Below, piece by piece: positions 12,379 through 21,978 of a stretch of 64,000 bases of DNA (position 1 is its first letter; each line of letters starts with the position of its first letter). Under the pieces are notes generated by a model. That model was not told the origin of the DNA. It saw only the letters and a list, made by a program, of their open reading frames with translations, and did no database searches. The position numbers were made by a program, and so were the translations under genes. Location of the stretch: assembly GCA_016617855.1 (NCBI GenBank), contig JAECUM010013003.1, positions 1 to 64,000 of the forward strand. Direction: 5' to 3'. The stretch comes from Megalonaias nervosa. Lineage: Eukaryota > Mollusca > Bivalvia > Unionida > Unionidae.

Positions 12379-12390
12379 AAACGGACTACC

Positions 12391-12615
12391 ATGCCACGAC
12401 CTTTATCATTCGTGAAACAACAGATTCCGTGGAAGGAAATCAATGACACTATTCAAACGGTAGAGGATTACGATCGTCTATTACGAGAATTGTGTCCATT
12501 GAATTGGGGTCGACGTGTTGTGTGTGTCTTAGTGACTTGCTTTCTGGGATTTCGTTTACCAGCCGATTCCTTGTGGACTCTTTACGAACAGTACATACCA
12601 CTCCAAATAGCATGA
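12391..12615 (+). CDS. Small protein G0 (74 aa), unknown
   Basis: Starts 13 bases after a TATAAAAACGGAC box at 12374-12386. Sequence includes LLRELCPLNWGRRVVCVLVTCFLGFRL (residues split here: LLRELCPLNW, then GRRVVCVLVTCFLGFRL), a short hydrophobic stretch. Its TGA overlaps the ATG of G1 in an ATGA arrangement at 12612-12615. The E2 copy (37397-37621) is open over the same length with few substitutions, which supports it as a real gene. No known domain. Confidence 0.6.
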   Translation: MPRPLSFVKQQIPWKEINDTIQTVEDYDRLLRELCPLNWGRRVVCVLVTCFLGFRLPADSLWTLYEQYIPLQIA

Positions 12616-12857
12616 AAGTGGCCCCTTTAAATGTACACGAGAGACTCAATCTGCTCAAAGCTTTGCGCTTTCATCTTGATACTTCTCAGCCTCTACGAGA
12701 AAACAAGATTCGTCAACTTTTAGGCACTGAAGATGTGTACGACGACGTGTGTGTAGCTTGTGAATTAAATCCTCACTGGAAAGATGTACGTGACTGGAAA
12801 AGTTGGGGGTTTGAGGCTTGGACAAAAGACGTGGCACACTATGCAAAAGATTTGTAA
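12612..12857 (+). CDS. Small protein G1 (81 aa), unknown
   Basis: Begins at the ATG that overlaps the G0 stop (ATGA) and ends 17 bases inside G2. It contains NVHERLNLLKALRFHLD and a Cys/Trp-containing C-terminal half (VYDDVCVACELNPHW). Intact here; the E2 copy has a TAG at the corresponding Trp. The overlap suggests translation by reinitiation or leaky scanning from a shared transcript. Confidence 0.6.
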   Translation: MKVAPLNVHERLNLLKALRFHLDTSQPLRENKIRQLLGTEDVYDDVCVACELNPHWKDVRDWKSWGFEAWTKDVAHYAKDL

Positions 12858-13203
12858 TCCTAAAAAATTAAAACGTTCAGTAAAAGGAGTAACTTTTAAA
12901 CCAGTGTTAGTGACAGTGCCAGAAGAAGAAGTCGTGACCGAGGAAAACCACTCTCTTCAGGACAGGACCGTGATCGACATCCCCGAAACGCCATTCCGGG
13001 AGGACTCTTGTGTGATTGTGCCAAGGAGTGTAGAGACTCTCAGAACATTACACACTACCCCTACGATTTCACCTCTTGATCATCACAAATGTTGTACAGA
13101 GACTTGTTTATATTCCACTATGATCGTTTTGATGTTTCTTTTATTCATGTACTTAGCCATTTGGCTTTTATGTATTTTTGTCTTTCGTGTTGTTCACTTT
13201 TAA
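12841..13203 (+). CDS. C-terminally anchored membrane protein G2 (120 aa)
   Basis: ATG at 12841, overlapping G1. The N-terminal 85 residues are polar with an acidic block (VPEEEVVTEE) and a Cys pair; residues 88-118 are strongly hydrophobic (MIVLMFLLFMYLAIWLLC), a single transmembrane helix with the C-terminus FRVVHF. Intact in both copies. A tail-anchored protein of intracellular membranes is the simplest reading. No homologue recognised. Confidence 0.65.
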   Translation: MQKICNPKKLKRSVKGVTFKPVLVTVPEEEVVTEENHSLQDRTVIDIPETPFREDSCVIVPRSVETLRTLHTTPTISPLDHHKCCTETCLYSTMIVLMFLLFMYLAIWLLCIFVFRVVHF

Positions 13204-13280
13204 AGATGTCCTGAAAAAAGTATAAAAACTCTTGTCTTGTCTGTCTTCGTGTCAAAAGTGACATTCCTTTCACTACTACT

Positions 13281-14009
13281 ATGGCTACCTCTACTGTCTC
13301 TGCTCCCTCTTCCTCCACTGTCAAAGTCATTGACGAACACGTAAATCGGACTAGTTGGGAGGCCTTGTATCTTCGCCATCCCTTTAACATGCTCATTTCC
13401 GGACCTAGCGCTTCAGGCAAAACCGAATTTCTCAAACGTTTGATCGAACATTAACATCATTTGATCGATCGTCCACCTCAACGAATCGTGTGGTGTTATA
13501 AAGAGTGGCAATCGGCGTACAGCCTTCTGCGAGAAAGTCAAGGCGATTCCATTGTCTTTGTGGAAGGCATTCCTGGCGAGGACGACGGGATCGTGTCTGA
13601 CCCTTATCAAACTCCTTTGGTTATTTTTGATGGCATGTTAGGAGAAGACGAAGAAGAAATTAAACTCTGGTTTATGCGCAAAGGGCATCATCGTAATGCC
13701 AGTGTCATTTACATCACCCAAAATTTGTTTCAACAAAGTAAAGCCCATCGTACCATCAGTCTCAATGCTCATTACGTGGTGTTGTTTAAAAACCCTAGAG
13801 ATAAATCGCAAGTACAAGTCTTAGCCAAACAGTTAGGAACGTCTTGGCTGACTCATGCGTACGACGATGCCACTCAAGCCCCACACGCTTATTTACTCGT
13901 GGATTTAAAACCCACCACTCCCGATTATTTGCGATTTCGTACCCATCTGTTTCACCACTGGTGCCAAGACGGAAGGCCTGTCGTGAACACGTCCCCTTCG
14001 TTGACTTAA
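13281..14009 (+). pseudogene. FtsK/HerA (A32-type) genome-packaging ATPase
   Basis: Start ATG 13281, after a TATAAAAAC box at 13218-13226. Walker A is GPSASGKTEF (about residues 40-49, 13400-13429). An in-frame TAA at 13452, nine codons later, is shared with E2; the frame then stays open to 14009. Walker B is PLVIFDGMLGEDEEE near 13615-13660, and a sensor-like VIYITQNLFQ follows near 13708. Size (about 240 codons) and motif order fit Polinton/adintovirus packaging ATPases, which pump DNA into preformed capsids. Confidence 0.92.
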
Positions 14010-14079
14010 CCACAACAACAATCACCAAAAAAAGACCATAAAAAGCTGTCACTTTGGCTCTGTCTCACATATCGTCAAC

Positions 14080-14804
14080 ATGACGTCCCTTCAGTCTCAT
14101 CTTCCCATTAAATTGATTCGTGCCATGTACGGTATCAGTCACGAAAAAAATCCACAAATACGTGCTCGTGTCTTAGAAGTTAGTCTCAAAGAAGTCTTAC
14201 GATGGTTTACGGTGACAGCACGTCAATTACTGCAAGGCATCATTCAGATTCCACATTAAACCAAACGTTTTTTTTGAGAAAAACAAAGTAGCCTTGACGT
14301 AGCTAGCCCATCCTCGCATTGACACTCAAACCAAAAAGCAAATCATTTTCAAACTTGGAGGAAGCGTTTCTCGAGGAGGTGTCATCATTCGTTCCCTCTT
14401 AAAATGGGATCCTAATGCTCCCAAAGTCGTCCCCAAGAAAAAAGCCACGCCCAAACGTACCCAGAAGAAAAAGAAAAAGAGCAACGGTGTCAAGACCAGG
14501 TCACAGCCTCAGAAGAAGAAAAAGAAAAGTCCACAGAAAACAGCTTCTACCCGCAAGAGAGCGTCTCCAAAAACTTCTCTTCCAGCTGTGACACTCTCTT
14601 CCTCTTTAGCGGTTGTGGCCGCTGCTCACACAGTACCTGCCCCCAAATTCAAAGTCCAAGAGAGAACGGGTGTGTTACAGAGTTTACTGGATTTGTCCAA
14701 GCAAGAACTGTCTCGATTTAGTCCGTTGCGAACTTCTCCACGACGTGTTGCCGGTCAAGTTGATACGACGTAAAGAGAATCAGTGGCGACGCATTCCAGT
14801 ATAA
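14080..14804 (+). pseudogene. Gene I: basic protein with Lys-rich linker, broken
   Basis: About 240 codons when compared with E2. The N-terminal 60 residues are helical (LPIKLIRAMYGIS, RARVLEVSLKEVLRW), stop at 14257 (private to E1), then frameshifts near 14270 and later. A Lys/Arg-rich central part at 14430-14570 and a short conserved tail (GVLQSLLDLSKQELSRFSPL) follow. A nucleic-acid-packing role is plausible from charge alone. Starts after a CATAAAAAG box at 14038. No family recognised. Confidence 0.6.
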
Positions 14805-14860
14805 AAATACCTGAGGCAAACAATACGGATCAGTGTTTTTGTGCTGCTAAACGCCCAAAG

Positions 14861-15115
14861 ATGTCCCCTCCAAGAAGTGTACACCGTTACCATCGTGTTC
14901 CTTCTTCGGTCCAAAAAGGAAAAGGAAAACGAAAAAGGCAGTCACGTCATCCGAAAAAGAGCTTAGCTAAACATCGACGTCACCCTCTGAAAAGACACAC
15001 TCGTCCAAAGAAAAAAAGGAGTAGCCACCATAAGGGAGGATTTTACATTAATATGGATAAAATAGTAGATAATTTCGCCACAAAGTTAGAGAACAACTTC
15101 CTAAAGAAACAATAA
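14861..15115 (+). CDS. Lys/Arg-rich core-like protein J (84 aa)
   Basis: MSPPRSVHRYHR start followed by repeated basic runs (KGKGKRKRQSR, KHRRHPLKRHTRPKKKR) and a Gly-Gly-Phe near residue 63. About 40 percent of residues are basic in the first 60. First of three tandem paralogues (J, K, L) that all begin MSP and carry KRxxLAKHR-type motifs. The style resembles adenovirus core peptides such as pX/mu, so DNA condensation in the virion is a reasonable inference. It follows a TATAAAAATACC box at 14801. Confidence 0.65.
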   Translation: MSPPRSVHRYHRVPSSVQKGKGKRKRQSRHPKKSLAKHRRHPLKRHTRPKKKRSSHHKGGFYINMDKIVDNFATKLENNFLKKQ

Positions 15116-15169
15116 GATAAAAGGATGCATGTCGAGTCATGGACTTCAGTGTATTTTGTGCACCAAAAG

Positions 15170-15371
15170 ATGTCACCTCATCGTCGTTCTCCTGTCCAGA
15201 AAGGAAAAAGAAAAACAGTTTCGTCATCCGAAAAAAACGCTTAGTCAAACATAGACGTCACCTCCAGAAAAGACACACTTGTCCAAAAAAAAAAAAAAGA
15301 GGAGCCACCAAAGAGGAGGATTCTTTGGCGATTTTGGAAAACACATCGTCACCTTTATGACTAAGCGATAG
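15170..15371 (+). pseudogene. Lys/Arg-rich core-like protein K, frameshifted
   Basis: Second tandem paralogue of J. It starts MSPHRRSPVQKGKRK; an indel near 15225 and an A-run at 15289-15298 disrupt the frame. The conserved GGFFGDFGKHIVTFMT tail of the E2 copy is still recognisable in another frame, with TAG at 15369. E2 has an intact 65-residue version at 34630-34827. Confidence 0.6.
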
Positions 15372-15465
15372 TCCCCCAAAAAAGGATTAAAGACCGTGTG
15401 ACAAGTCATTATCGGTAGTGTATTTTTTGCTGTGTGCCACGGAACCAACGAACCAACCGAGAAAG

Positions 15466-15893
15466 ATGTCACCTCCAAAAAGACATTCCTCTTCTGTCCC
15501 CAAAGGAAAGAAAAGGAAAGGAATGCCACCTCGTTTAGCCAAACATTGGGACACGTTGTCCGTTTGTCCAAAGGTCCTCCATCCATGCGAAAAAAACTCA
15601 TACAAACTGCCTCCAAAGACGTCATCGATACCGTGTGCGAATGTTGTCTGAATGTCTTGAAAGGCACAATACCTTTGAGTAAACATCAGAAAAACTGCTT
15701 CGCCAAACATCGACACGTTCTTCGCCAAATAGTCCAAAAGAAAATACCCATTTGTCAAAAGAAAAAGATGTTGGTGCAACGCGGAGGAATTTTGCCCTTT
15801 TTCCCCATGTTACTGAAAGGAGTAATGGGCACAATAGGAGGACCCTTACTGAAAGGAATAATGGGAACAATAGGAGCACCCTTGCTGAAATGA
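15466..15893 (+). pseudogene. Core-like protein L (conserved Polinton family), frameshifted
   Basis: Starts MSPPKRHSSSVPKGKK, frameshifts near 15575, then continues to 15893 with DVIDTVCECCLNVLKGT, LSKHQKNCFAKHRHVLRQI and KKKMLVQRGGILPF, a run of motifs I recognise from many Polinton small basic proteins. The C-terminus carries a tandem duplication of a 14-residue unit (LLKGVMGTIGGP, LLKGIMGTIGAP) not present in E2. Likely a core or minor capsid protein. Confidence 0.7.
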
Positions 15894-15992
15894 CTATTGG
15901 GAAACATCCTGGGAGGATGAAGATAAAAAGGTCCAAGAGGAAAAAAGGGACCTTTGGAGTCAAAAGATCTCAGACGTGATCCTTGAAATCCG

Positions 15993-16634
15993 ATGGAAGG
16001 ACGAAAACTGGCTTTAGTGCCTTACAAACGATGGATGGAATACCATCGTTGGCAAGAACAACGAATGCCGCATTTACCTCGCAATCCTCATTTGACCGAG
16101 ATGTCCCAGTTACAACACGAATTGCAATCTTTGATGGATCGCAGCGATTTGTCAGAAACGGAAAAATCGGTACGGTACGGTCAATTGTTGCAACGACAGC
16201 AACTCTTTCACCAGAAATCTTTAGACGAAACAGCTCTACCCACTCTGAAAGATTTTAAGGCCTTGATGAAAAGTGCATCACCATCACCACCAGCACTAGC
16301 CCCTGTAATCAAGACAGAAAGTCCACCACCACTAGTTCTATTGATCAAGACAGAAAAAGAAGAAGAGCTTCAAACTCCACCAGAAAAAGTACGCAAGTTA
16401 ACAACACCATCTACATCCAGAATTGGTTGGATTAAAAAGATGATGGCTACTCCTTCTTCCTCAGAAGAGAAAAAGAAAGAAGGGAAACGAGAAGTGAAAC
16501 AAGAACTGATTATCCCAGTTCAGACATCTTCCTCCTTGACACCTATCGCTCGTCGGACACGTAGAACATTACAATCCAAGAAAATTCCACACGAGGAAAA
16601 GAGGAGCATCAGTGAAGAGTGGATCACTTATTAA
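15993..16634 (+). CDS. Gene M: conserved Polinton protein with helical N-terminus
   Basis: 213 codons, intact here. N-terminal part LVPYKRWMEYHRWQEQ followed by EMSQLQHELQSLMDRSDLS and GQLLQRQQLFHQK is helical and has the pattern of a common Polinton protein found upstream of the integrase. The second half is Pro/Ser/Lys-rich with repeated VIKTE. Function unknown; scaffold or virion-associated roles are guesses. The E2 copy is broken near 33622. It ends four bases before the integrase start position. Confidence 0.65.
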   Translation: MEGRKLALVPYKRWMEYHRWQEQRMPHLPRNPHLTEMSQLQHELQSLMDRSDLSETEKSVRYGQLLQRQQLFHQKSLDETALPTLKDFKALMKSASPSPPALAPVIKTESPPPLVLLIKTEKEEELQTPPEKVRKLTTPSTSRIGWIKKMMATPSSSEEKKKEGKREVKQELIIPVQTSSSLTPIARRTRRTLQSKKIPHEEKRSISEEWITY

Positions 16635-16637
16635 AAA

Positions 16638-17732
16638 ATAGAGAAGGTGTTAGCCAGCATTTACAACGATCCATCCCATCCTGCAGGTTATGGAGGAGTT
16701 CAGAAATTGTATCGTGCTGCCAAAACTCGACTGAAAAGTGTTCGTTTACCCCAAGTGCAACGCTGGTTACAAAAACAAGCCACGTACACCTTACACAAAC
16801 CCATTCGACGAAAATTTTCCAGAAGTCGTACCCGAGTGGAAGGCATCGATTATCAATGGCAAGCCGATTTAGCCGATGTCTCTCATTTGACCACCTACAA
16901 TCGTGGCTACAAATATTTGTTTTGTGTCATCGACGTCTTTTCCAAATTTGCCTGGGTCGTGCGATTGACTTCCAAATCGAGCAGTGAGTTAGTGCGAGCC
17001 CTGCAACTGGTGTTGAAACAAAGTGGGCGTCACCCTCTTCGATAGCAAACTGACAAAGGCACCGAATTTCTGAACCAAGCTTTCCAAAAAGAATTGTTGA
17101 AACGTGACATACATTTTTTCACCACCAAAGCCAGCACCGTGGAACGTTTTCAACGCACCTTGAAAGAACGCATGTGGAAATATTTTACGCATCAAGACAC
17201 TCTCAAGTACATCGACGTCTTGCCACATCTCGTCCAATCGTACAACCAATCTTACCATCGGAGCATTGGGCGTGCCCCCCAAAAAGTGACTCCTGACAAC
17301 GAAGTGACCGTCTTCGAGCGCCTGTTTGGTACGTCCCCGACTGTGCCTGTCCCCAAGAAAGGTGGAGTGCTGGCATCAGAAGATTGGGTACGAATTGGCA
17401 AAACCAAACGCACTTTCGACAAAGGTTACTTACCCAACTGGACCACCGAATTGTTTCGTGTCACCGAACGTGTACGTGGCCGTTATCCTCCCGTCTATAA
17501 ATTGGAAGACATGAACGGGGAAGTGTTAAAAGGAACGTTTTACTTGCCCGAGTTACAACGTGTGACCAAATAAGAAGACGTCGTGTTCGAGATAGAAAGC
17601 ATTCTCGATCGAAGAACTCGTAAAGTAGGAAAGAAACGTGTCAAAGAAGTCAAAGTACGTTGGAAAGGATATCCTCCCGGTTTTGACTCTTGGATCGACG
17701 CTTCGCAACTCATCGACTATAAAAAGAAGTGA
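16638..17732 (+). pseudogene. Retroviral-type (rve) integrase with chromodomain
   Basis: About 365 codons. The E2 start ATG is ATA here (16638). Catalytic DDE residues are in WQADLADV (16859-16882), QTDKGTEF (17046-17069) and the VERFQRTLKE helix (about 17140). Stop TAG at 17044 is private to E1, as is a 15-base deletion before the Glu motif. A TAA at 17571 separates the catalytic part from a chromodomain (VRWKGYPPGFDSWIDA, about 17660-17705) that ends at TGA 17730; E2 has the same TAA. It would integrate the linear DNA, with the chromodomain guiding site choice. Confidence 0.93.
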
Positions 17733-17737
17733 CCATC

Positions 17738-18130
17738 ATGCCCTTCAACACAGCCTCAGCTACTGCAGTGACCACTCCTTCCCCCAGTTCCTCTCTGCAA
17801 GATCTACAAAAGCAACCCTTGTGGGTGTGGTGTGGACAACGTGTGCCTAAAACGCAAATCGTCTTTTTCTGCCAAATCTCTGTGGTGTATTGTGTCATCG
17901 GTGCTGCCATTGCCAATTTGAGTTTGCTACAAGGAGACAAACAATTGTGGACCATTTTACTTAGCAGTTGCATTGGTTACCTTCTTCCCAATCCGTCTCT
18001 GAAATATTCCTCTAACGGAAACAATAACAACAGGAGCCTTGCGTCCAACGTCAGTCCCCCATCCAATAGTCACCCTAACCATCCTCTTTTAGACACTCCT
18101 CTGACTCCCAGTGACCCCTCGGACACTTGA
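17738..18130 (+). CDS. Two-helix membrane protein O (130 aa)
   Basis: Starts 5 bases after the integrase stop, with a TATAAAAAG box at 17718-17726. Two hydrophobic stretches (IVFFCQISVVYCVIGAAIANL and LWTILLSSCIGYLL, about residues 40-60 and 71-84) are followed by an Asn/Ser/Pro-rich tail. Protein identical in E1 and E2; I find one base difference in the gene. A virion or assembly membrane protein is plausible. Not assigned to a named family. Confidence 0.65.
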   Translation: MPFNTASATAVTTPSPSSSLQDLQKQPLWVWCGQRVPKTQIVFFCQISVVYCVIGAAIANLSLLQGDKQLWTILLSSCIGYLLPNPSLKYSSNGNNNNRSLASNVSPPSNSHPNHPLLDTPLTPSDPSDT

Positions 18131-18141
18131 ACTCTGGAATT

Positions 18142-19055
18142 ATGAACAACCAATTTTACTTAACGTTACCCAGTGATAGTTCCATGGAGGTGTTTCCCAA
18201 TAACACTTTGTGCTGTTTCTCGGCCATATTACCTCAGGCCATCCAATTGGATCAGGAAGCCGTTGGGAAGTGGCTTTAGTGAAAATAATTCACCTTACAC
18301 AAATCAAAAACATTATCGAAAATCAAAACACTTTTACGGTAGAAGTTTATGACGAAGAAGTGCAACAACACTTGGATGAACGTAGCAGTCCAGCTGACTC
18401 TATGAAATCACAAGACCCCAAAACTAAACGAACCACTGATCGGTTGAAAATTTTCTCAGGATATTATTTTATTGGTCAACATTTGGTGAACACCATTGCT
18501 GACAAGTTCAATAACTTGTTTGGTCAAAAGCCTTGGAGAAAACCAGAACAAGTGTTACGATCGATTACCACAAAATAGCTCGTCGCCTACTGATCAAATT
18601 TTCAGAGGACAAAGTATTGGCCATTACATTTTGTCCTGAATTGTATGACATTTTGGGTGGAGACCCTAAGTTGATCAAGATTGCAAGCGAAATGCCAGCC
18701 GTGACCAGTAACTTGGATTTTGCGAAAATATTTTCGATTCCCTGTAGAAATCAACCAAGGACTGAATTTGATTTTTGTGTACACCGATGTGGCAGAGTAC
18801 AACGTGGTGGAACACACCTCCGTACCGTTACTGCGTGTCATTCCTTTCAAAGTGGATTCTGCCACGAACGCTGACGAGGAAGGTGGAAACACCTATCACG
18901 TTCACCGCGAATTTGTACATCCTCACTATTTGCCCGTCAGTAAGTCGTATTTCGACACTGTCAACATTACTATGAAAGGAGATGTGGGACAAAATATTCC
19001 ATTCACCACAGGGAAAGTCACAGTGAAACTCCATTTTCGAAAACGATTAATGTAA
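18142..19055 (+). pseudogene. Penton-like minor capsid protein, frameshifted
   Basis: N-terminus FYLTLPSDSSMEVFPNN is the signature of the Polinton minor capsid (single jelly-roll, penton-like) family. A frameshift near 18250, shared with E2, interrupts it before WEVALVKIIHL; E1 has more frameshifts near 18535 and 18735. The C-terminal part (HPHYLPVSKSYFDTVNI, KVTVKLHFRKRLM) is intact. Length of about 300 codons fits the family. It would sit at the icosahedral vertices. Confidence 0.85.
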
Positions 19056-19068
19056 CTTTTTGTCAGTC

Positions 19069-19503
19069 ATGTATTCTGTGTACCAAGGAGTCGCTCGACA
19101 GCGAGGACATGGTTTAGGTGATATGCTCAAATCGGCCTTTCGTACAGTGGTTCCCGTTTTGAAACCGATGGTAACACGGGGATTGCACGCCTTAAAAGAT
19201 GCCACGTTGACGCAAGGTAAAGAATTTCTCCAAAATGTCATCATTGACAAACAAAACCGCAAAGAAGCTTTCTTGAGAGCAGGCAAAAATGTCCTGCTTC
19301 AAACGGGTAAAGACATTTTGGGACGGCGAGAAACTCCTATAAATGCCCTGGGCGATGCCGAGTCAGACATTCCTGCTTCCCTGACGCCACAGCAAGGACA
19401 AGGCAGAAAAAGACGACGAAAACACCCCTTCAGAGGACTTCACACCCCTAGAGCTAGAAAGACTAACAAAAGACGTACTGTCCGAGAGTTAGACGTTTTT
19501 TGA
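19069..19503 (+). CDS. pVI-like minor capsid protein Q (144 aa)
   Basis: Starts at ATG 19069 (MYSVYQGVARQRGHGLG). The pattern YQG...RGxGLGdml followed by amphipathic helices (LKSAFRTVVPVLKPMVTRGL, ALKDATL) and a Lys/Arg-rich C-terminus is typical of the small Polinton minor capsid protein compared with adenovirus pVI. Intact here and in E2 with few changes. Genes P, Q and R lie within 20 bases of each other, in the usual Polinton capsid cluster. Membrane lysis on entry is known for adenovirus pVI; here it is inference. Confidence 0.75.
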   Translation: MYSVYQGVARQRGHGLGDMLKSAFRTVVPVLKPMVTRGLHALKDATLTQGKEFLQNVIIDKQNRKEAFLRAGKNVLLQTGKDILGRRETPINALGDAESDIPASLTPQQGQGRKRRRKHPFRGLHTPRARKTNKRRTVRELDVF

Positions 19504-19520
19504 TTATAAAGTCAGAGAAA

Positions 19521-20840
19521 ATGATGCACCGAGAGTCTTGCGCTTGTTCCAAGTCGGAACTGGATCTGCTTGCCATGCCACCCACCATGATGACAATGCA
19601 AGAATCCCAATGGGTCGAATTTCATCTCGTCAGCTCTTTGACGGATTCAGCTCCCATTGAGTTTGAAATCAAAGGACAACCCGAAGATTGCATCGACCTG
19701 AATAGCAGTTGCTTGTATCTGAAACTGAAAGTGATCAAAACGGACAACACCAATCCGGGAGCCGATGCCAGAGTAGCTTCCGTTAACAATTTCACGCATT
19801 CCTTGTTCAGCGAAGTCGATTTGTACCTGAATAACAAACTGGTCAGCAGTAGCATGGATACTTACCCTTACCGAGCGTACCTGGAAAATCTCTTGACGTA
19901 CGGAAAAGTGGCCAAGAACACTCATCTGGATGCTTGCGTAGTTTGGAAACCTGACACCGCAGGTGAGAACAAGTTTAACGACACAGTCCTGACAGCCGAT
20001 GACGATCGTCACAATGTGGGCTTTAACGACCGTCGAAGGAAAAATCCTGCAAGATCGTAATTTAGAACTGATGGATCGTTTGCATTTGGACATGTGGTTG
20101 CAAGACAAGTATTTGCTGAATGGAGTGGATATTCGCCTGAGACTCAATCTCAGCAGTGTCGCTTTTCATTTGATGGCTCATGCCAACGAGTACAAAGCCA
20201 TCATCCAAGAAGCCAGACTTTACGTGCGCCGCGTAGAAGTGTTACCTAAAGCGGGAAACGACATCAGTCTAACATTGAGCAGATCGACCGCCAAGTATCC
20301 GATACGACGCGTAGAAGTGAAAACGTTCACCATTGCTGCTGGACTCCGATCCAAGATCGAAGATCATCTGTTCCAAGGACAGTTATCCAAACGTTTAATC
20401 GTTGGCATCGTCAGTAATGCAGCCCTCAACGGAGCCCACGATCAAAATCCTTTTCAGTTTAAGCACTACAGAGTGTCCAAGATCGAAGTCAGTCGCGATT
20501 GCAAGACTTTGTGTACCAGATCCTTCGAACCTAACTTGCCCATAAGAATTACTTGAGATCGTACTTGTCCCTGTACGAAGCTACCGGGCAACTAGGAACC
20601 AACGGCAGTCACGGTATTTAGTACGAAGATTATGTCGGAGGTTACACTTTGTGGGCCTTTGATTTCACTCCAGACTAAGGCAGCGACGAGGGACATTTCC
20701 ATCCTATAAAATCCGGTCAACTGCGTGTGGAACTTCAGTTTGCAGCAGCTATCACTGAGACGGTCAACGTCATCTTGTATGCCGAATTCGATAATACCAT
20801 AGAAATCAACAGTTTGAGAGAAGTCATTCTAGACTATTAG
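19521..20840 (+). pseudogene. Major capsid protein (double jelly-roll)
   Basis: About 440 codons, starting at 19521. Conserved stretches are MMTMQESQWVEFHLVSSLTD, PIEFEIKGQPEDCIDL, DLYLNNKLVSSSMDTYPYRA and LENLLTYG, all typical of the Polinton/adintovirus hexon-like capsid. Breaks: frameshift near 20040 (E1 only), frameshift near 20536 and TAG at 20619 (both shared with E2), TAA at 20677 (E1 only; Gln in E2). The final VILYAEFDNTIEI and stop at 20838 are retained. It would form the capsid faces. Confidence 0.9.
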
Positions 20841-20845
20841 AAACA

Positions 20846-21347
20846 ATGGAAGACTCCTATCCCTCACTGAACAGTAGTGAATCTTGGTAAATGGAATGGG
20901 AGGATAGCGTGAAAACAGAACCCCAAGACCAAGACAAAGAGGACGAGGTAGTAGTCCAGGTGGCCAGAACAAGAACAACATTTAGTGTCCTGTTTTGCTA
21001 AACACCTGGCGGATAAAATTACGAAATTGACCAAGAGAGATTGTTATGGATGTCAAAACAATCATCCCAGTCAAATTCAACACGATAAATGTCTGGTAAT
21101 GAGTCAAGAAGAAAAATTGGACGAGTATCTAGACCAGGCTTGGAGTCTCATCTCAGAAGAAGCAGTGTTGCATGAGTGGTATAAAGACTTGCGTGATCAT
21201 TCCTGCCCTCCATTGACTACTCTAGAGATCTATCGCATCGAATCTCTCTTAGCCCAGAGTTGGGAGACAAGGCGAAGAAACGGCTACTTGACAGATCGTT
21301 TCAAACAAAAAGTCAGAATTGAATTGATGACTTATCATTACCTGTGA
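20846..21347 (+). pseudogene. Cys/His-motif protein S, broken
   Basis: Starts five bases after the capsid stop. A TAA at about 20888 and a frameshift near 20957 separate an acidic N-terminus from the conserved core DCYGCQNNHPSQIQHDKC, a C-x2-C-x4-H-x4-H-x2-C pattern that may bind zinc, found in a recurrent Polinton protein of unknown function. The E2 copy is intact (168 codons). Confidence 0.6.
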
Positions 21348-21368
21348 AGAAAAAAAACAACCAAAAAA

Positions 21369-21934
21369 ATGGATACCTGGGAACTTTATTACCTTTTGAA
21401 CAATAGTTCGTATACTGCTTCTTGGAATCCTTGTCGTGTGCGCTAAAAATGAACTACCTCATCGCAAACCTCAAGACCATCAAACTTATGTCATCAACAC
21501 AGACGAAAGTCATCTCCCAGGAACTCACTGGGTTGCCGTCTACTTCCCTCAAGAGGACTGTGTGGAATACTTTGATTGGTTTGGATTTACCCCTTTGGAA
21601 GACGATATCATTGACTTTGAGAAGAAATGCCCAGATGACACGATTCAATATTGTGAAATTACAAGGCACAGATTCCATGGTGTGTGGACAATATTGTGTG
21701 TATTTTCTTCATCAACGCAGTCTTGGATATCCTTTAGAACATTTAGTGACTTATTTTGATCGTCATTCTTCTAGAAACAATGAGAAAGTAGATCGATGGT
21801 TTTGTAACCATTATGGCTATCTTTTGTCTTTAGCTAGGAAACGTAGTGTACATCAATGGCCTCATGACTTCCACCAATGGAAGTCTCACATGATTTCACA
21901 ACGTTGTCAACCTTGTCAAAAACAATTTGTTTGA
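21369..21934 (+). pseudogene. Adenain/Ulp1-like cysteine protease, frameshifted
   Basis: C48/C5-type protease. Catalytic His in LPGTHWVAVYF (about 21510), acidic residue in VEYFDWFGF (about 21562) and catalytic Cys in DSMVCGQYCVYFLHQRS (about 21680-21720). One extra base near 21432 breaks the frame after SWNP, and another change near 21640 moves the frame again. E1 keeps the Cys half, which E2 has lost. The family cleaves capsid precursors during maturation. Confidence 0.9.
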
Positions 21935-21978
21935 TGTTATTGTTAATTGTTAGTTGTTAGTAGTTGATTGTTTATTTG

